From an uncultured Bacillota bacterium (GTDB taxonomy: Bacteria > Bacillota > Clostridia > Peptostreptococcales > Anaerovoracaceae): a stretch of DNA of 6,414 nucleotides. Shown one piece after another: positions 5,485 to 6,414 of this stretch. The position numbers were made by a program, and so were the translations under genes. The first letter of the stretch is position 1; each line of letters begins with the position of its first letter. Location: NCBI GenBank assembly GCA_949287115.1, contig CASEFF010000097.1, forward strand, positions 1-6,414, given 5' to 3'. The notes below the pieces were generated by a model. That model saw only the letters and a list, made by a program, of their open reading frames with translations. It made no database searches and was not told the DNA's origin.

Positions 5485-6414
5485 ACCTTATTTCTCCCCT
5501 TGAACAACAGATACAGGAAAAGCGGCGCTCCCAGAAACGACGTGATGGCGCCTATCGGGAGCACTACCGGACTTATGACGGTCCTTGCGAACAGGTCTCC
5601 CAGCAGCAGCAGAGAGCTGCCTGCAAATATGGATCCCGGTATCAGATAGACGTGATTGTTGCCGACCACTCTCCTGACTATGTGCGGCGCTATCAGTCCT
5701 ATGAAGTTTATCAGTCCTATGTACGACACTATGACGGCAGACATGAAACAGCACAGCACCATATTTACCACCGTCAGTCTGCGGACGTTGATGCCCAGAC
5801 TGACCGCCGTCTCGCTGCCGCTCAGCAGTCCGTTGAAGTCCCACCTGTGGAGCAGGAAATATATGCAGCAGGCGAGGGTCACCGCGGCCATGAGCCTTAT
5901 GTCTCCCCACGATGCGCTGCCGAGATCTCCGAAGGTCCAGAACACGATGGCCGCCAGCTCCACCTCGTCGGCAAAGTACTGCAGCAGCGTCGTTGCTCCC
6001 GTGAACATGGAGCTTATGGCGACTCCGGCGAGGATTATGGCCTCCGGCGATATCTGTCTGAATTTGGACAGCCCCATTATGACAAAGGCCACCGCCATGC
6101 TTCCCGCAAAGGCGCAGACCGGTATCATGAAGCTGCCGCTTTCCGACACTCCGGCCCCGAGGATCATTATGGCGAACGCCGCGCCGAAGCCCGCTCCCTG
6201 TGAAACGCCCAGCGTGGACGCCGATGCGAGAGGGTTGTGGAGTATGACCTGCAGTATGCATCCTGCAACTCCCAGTCCCGCTCCCGCGATGACGGCCGTA
6301 CATATCCTGGGCAGTCTCACGCTCTGCACTATCACGTTGACGTTTTCGTCAGCGGCGATCCCGAACATCCCCTTCACCATCTGCGTCAGCGACGTTCCGT
6401 AGGACCCCGCCCAC
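5478..6414 (-). CDS. FecCD-family ABC importer permease (5' end cut by window edge)
   Basis: This is an integral membrane subunit of a type II ABC importer for iron-siderophore, heme or cobalamin. The minus-strand frame stays open to the window edge, so the Met codon at 6380 is internal. 311 residues are visible; family members are usually about 330-350, so only the start codon and most of the first membrane helix are missing. The block RLPRICTAVIAGAGLGVAG, followed by LQVILHNPLASASTLGVSQGAG, is the FecCD/BtuC hallmark. GLIAPHIVRRVVG lies in the cytoplasmic coupling region. The C-terminus, LPIGAITSFLGAPLFLYLLF, is also family-typical. Long hydrophobic stretches between these blocks fit about nine of the usual ten membrane helices. 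The gene overlaps the ATPase by 7 nt. The substrate-binding lipoprotein is not seen and may lie upstream, beyond base 6414. Confidence 0.94.
   Translation of the reverse strand, partial: WAGSYGTSLTQMVKGMFGIAADENVNVIVQSVRLPRICTAVIAGAGLGVAGCILQVILHNPLASASTLGVSQGAGFGAAFAIMILGAGVSESGSFMIPVCAFAGSMAVAFVIMGLSKFRQISPEAIILAGVAISSMFTGATTLLQYFADEVELAAIVFWTFGDLGSASWGDIRLMAAVTLACCIYFLLHRWDFNGLLSGSETAVSLGINVRRLTVVNMVLCCFMSAVIVSYIGLINFIGLIAPHIVRRVVGNNHVYLIPGSIFAGSSLLLLGDLFARTVISPVVLPIGAITSFLGAPLFLYLLFKGRNKVC

Noticed and set aside
5652..6402. Plus-strand open frames opposite the permease
   Set aside because: They are antisense to a clear FecCD permease and encode no recognisable domain.

Overview
The window reads as a stretch of chromosome from an anaerobic, gut-type Clostridia member of the Firmicutes, possibly Lachnospiraceae or the Anaerovoracaceae (family XIII). 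The reasons are strong AAGGAG/GGAGG ribosome sites, tight operons, a Gram-positive lipoprotein, and variant PurB and PurA sequences of the kind I associate with Clostridia. GC looks to be in the mid-50s by eye, with frequent ATA (Ile) and AGG/AGA (Arg) codons. The taxonomic placement is from memory and is low confidence.

Left part (1-3814, plus strand): four co-directional genes. They are the 3' part of purB (adenylosuccinate lyase), purA (adenylosuccinate synthetase), alr (alanine racemase) and a small lipoprotein with a DUF4430 / transcobalamin-C-terminal-like domain. PurA and PurB catalyse the two steps from IMP to AMP. Alr makes D-alanine for the cell wall. The purB-purA gap is 78 bp and holds a hairpin; the later gaps are 32 and 23 bp. 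A strong hairpin at 3843-3883 closes the unit and can terminate from both sides.

Right part (3899-6414, minus strand): a convergent operon, read from right to left. It holds a FecCD-type ABC importer permease (5' end cut by the window edge), its ATPase (overlapping by 7 nt) and a class I SAM-dependent methyltransferase (14 bp further on). This is the import machinery for a chelated metal or cofactor such as ferric siderophore, heme or cobalamin. The substrate-binding protein is not in the window and may lie upstream of the permease.

Most noteworthy are: a PurA whose guanine-recognition positions (Lys331/Asp333 in E. coli) are Ala and Thr, with further changes in the IMP-contact loop; an extremely acidic surface lipoprotein (32 Asp/Glu against one Lys) with a cobalamin-carrier-like fold; and that lipoprotein lying convergent to an importer operon that also carries a methyltransferase. 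I see no mobile element, CRISPR array, tRNA or rRNA, and no gene-free stretch over 300 bases.
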